A stretch of 64,000 nucleotides of DNA from Aquabacterium soli (lineage in GTDB: Bacteria > Pseudomonadota > Gammaproteobacteria > Burkholderiales > Burkholderiaceae_C). The DNA lies in NCBI RefSeq assembly GCF_003933735.1, contig NZ_RSED01000006.1, forward strand, positions 245,599-309,598, in the 5' to 3' direction. Below are positions 62,742 through 64,000 of this stretch, piece by piece. A program made the position numbers and the translations under genes. A model generated the notes under the pieces. That model saw only the letters and a list, made by a program, of their open reading frames with translations. It did not search any database and was not told where the DNA came from. Position 1 is the first letter of the stretch. Every line of letters starts with the position of its first letter.

Positions 62742-64000
62742 TCAGGGGGCCACGCGGTCCGTGCTCACGGGCAGCTTGGATGCAATGGTCACCGACGCCT
62801 CGGGCGACCAGCCGCCACCCAGCGCACGCGCCAGGCTCACGGCCGCGAGCAGGCGCTGTGTGCGGATCTGCGCCGCGGCACGGTCCGCTGCCAGGCTGCT
62901 GCGCTGAGCATCGGTGACGTCCAGATAGCTGGACACGCCCCGCTCATAGCGGGCCTGTGCCACTTCATAGGCACGCGCGGCGGCCTGCTGGGCCTGGGCC
63001 TGGGCCGTGGCCTGCAACTGGCGTTGCTGCACGTCGGACAAGGCATCCTCCACCTCGCGCAAGGCGGTCAGCAGCTTGCCCCTATGGTTGGCCAGGGCCT
63101 CGGCATAGTGGGCCTGGCTCACGGCCAGGTTTGCCTGGTTGCGGCCGCCATCGAAGATGGGCAGCGACAAGGCCAGCGGGCCGATACTGAACTGCTGGGC
63201 GCTGCCGCCCGTGAGATCCCGCAGCTTCTCGGAGGCGAAGCCGTAGTTGCCGGTCAGGCTCACCGAGGGGTAGAAGGCCGCCTCCGCCACGCCAACCTGC
63301 GCATTGAGCGCACGCAGCCCGGCCACACTGGAGGACAGGTCAGGACGCTGGGCCAGCAGGCTGGCTGGCAGGCCCACGGGGATCACCGGCGGCACTGGCA
63401 AGGCGGCATTGGCCTGGGTGCCCAAAGACGCGATCAGGGGCTCGCTGGGCGACGCACCAACCAGCACGGCCAGGGCGTGCTCGATGGTCTGGCGCTGGCG
63501 CCGTGTCTCGTACAGATCGGCTTCGGCATTCGCACGCTCGATGCGGGCACGCGACAGATCGAGCTCGTTCGACAGGCCCGAATCGAAGCGCGCCGACACC
63601 AGCTGCTCGCTCTCCTTGCGCGTGTCCAGCGCGCGTTCGAGGATGGCGATCTCGGCATCCAGGCCACGCAGCTGGAAGTAACTCACTGCCACCTGGTTGG
63701 ACAGCATCAGCAGCACGCCGTCGCGGTCATAGCGGGCGGCCAGGGCCTGGGCATCGGCCGACTCGACCGCGCGGCGCACACGGCCCCACAGGTCCAGCTC
63801 ATACGACAGCGACGCGCCCAGGGTGTGGTTGCTGCCCTCCACCGTGCGGCCTCCCAGCATGAGGGCCTGCGAGGTTTCCTTGGAGGTGTGCGAATAGGCG
63901 GTCGATGCACTGGCACTCACCTTCACACCGCCGTCCGAACGCGCCAAGCCCAACTGGGCCTGGGCCGCCACCAGGCGCTGCGCTGCGGCCGTGACGCTGG
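62742..64000 (-). CDS. outer-membrane efflux protein, NodT/OprM type, N-terminus cut by window edge
   Basis: At least 419 residues of a TolC-like outer-membrane factor, still open at the right edge (the frame continues upstream of a GTG at 63971). Two repeated helical barrels are visible: LGASLSYELDLWGRVRRAVE (the ELDLWGR motif typical of NodT), NQVAVSYFQLRGLDAEIAIL, and later AFYPSVSLTGNYGF and PIFDGGRNQANLAVSQAHY. It should pair with an RND pump and adaptor encoded upstream, outside the window. The N-terminal lipobox is not visible. Confidence 0.93.
   Translation of the reverse strand, partial: SVTAAAQRLVAAQAQLGLARSDGGVKVSASASTAYSHTSKETSQALMLGGRTVEGSNHTLGASLSYELDLWGRVRRAVESADAQALAARYDRDGVLLMLSNQVAVSYFQLRGLDAEIAILERALDTRKESEQLVSARFDSGLSNELDLSRARIERANAEADLYETRRQRQTIEHALAVLVGASPSEPLIASLGTQANAALPVPPVIPVGLPASLLAQRPDLSSSVAGLRALNAQVGVAEAAFYPSVSLTGNYGFASEKLRDLTGGSAQQFSIGPLALSLPIFDGGRNQANLAVSQAHYAEALANHRGKLLTALREVEDALSDVQQRQLQATAQAQAQQAAARAYEVAQARYERGVSSYLDVTDAQRSSLAADRAAAQIRTQRLLAAVSLARALGGGWSPEASVTIASKLPVSTDRVAP

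Noticed and set aside
1..64000. Mobile element, prophage, tRNA, rRNA or CRISPR array
   Set aside because: No transposase, integrase, phage structural gene, tRNA-like cloverleaf or rRNA segment was recognised while reading the window; a tRNA scan would settle the tRNA question.

Overview
The window is GC-rich, densely coded bacterial chromosome. Gene content and protein style point to a betaproteobacterium of the order Burkholderiales (Comamonadaceae, Aquabacterium or Sphaerotilaceae-like). The main reasons are a cyoABCD quinol oxidase, IclR/LysR/AraC-controlled catabolic clusters with a Liv-type ABC transporter, a PEP-CTERM protein, and polyester/lipid hydrolases. The genus cannot be fixed from the sequence. 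I saw no rRNA, tRNA, IS element, prophage or CRISPR array. Genes at both edges are cut: a RegB-like kinase on the left and an outer-membrane efflux protein on the right.

Layout. 1-5.8 kb: cyoABCD, a SURF1-family gene and a RegB/PrrB-like kinase on the minus strand, divergent from an MFS transporter. 7.4-10.2 kb: an operon of a His-rich Spy/CpxP-like protein, a ferredoxin, an OmpR-type regulator and a histidine kinase. 10.3-15.2 kb: a chemoreceptor, a Pit phosphate permease with its DUF47 partner, and an EamA transporter. 15.4-21.6 kb: a class A penicillin-binding protein, two Hsp20 chaperones, acyl-CoA thioesterase II, pirin and a LysR regulator. 21.67-25.56 kb: a LexA-type SOS box followed by four tightly packed genes (radical SAM, DUF4130-UdgX, Phd-like, nucleotidyltransferase-like). 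25.6-32.7 kb: a lysozyme-inhibitor-like protein, a 1451-residue hybrid kinase, a serine hydrolase and a DUF1289 protein.

32.7-48.1 kb is a catabolic stretch. It holds a PaoABC-type periplasmic aldehyde oxidoreductase, a PETase/cutinase-family polyester hydrolase followed by a lipase-chaperone-like gene, an AraC regulator, and an apparent seven-gene operon (succinate-semialdehyde dehydrogenase, five Liv-type ABC genes, iron-type alcohol dehydrogenase) divergent from an IclR regulator. Together these could hydrolyse an ester polymer or lipid outside the cell, import the acids and oxidise alcohol and aldehyde products to acids. That link is inference. 48.1-64 kb: a diguanylate cyclase, an MFS_3/YcaC/LysR unit, DUF3616, a PEP-CTERM protein, a Tat-exported metallophosphoesterase, a secreted family I lipase, an acetyltransferase, VF530, an SMP-30-like protein, a Gly-rich secreted protein overlapping a 3-methyladenine DNA glycosylase, two small stress-type proteins and an efflux outer-membrane protein.

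The strongest candidates for under-described biology are the SOS-box repair/toxin-like island, the cutinase plus chaperone-like pair, the hexanucleotide repeat shared by a poly-Gly tail and a glycosylase start, and several intergenic inverted-repeat arrays.
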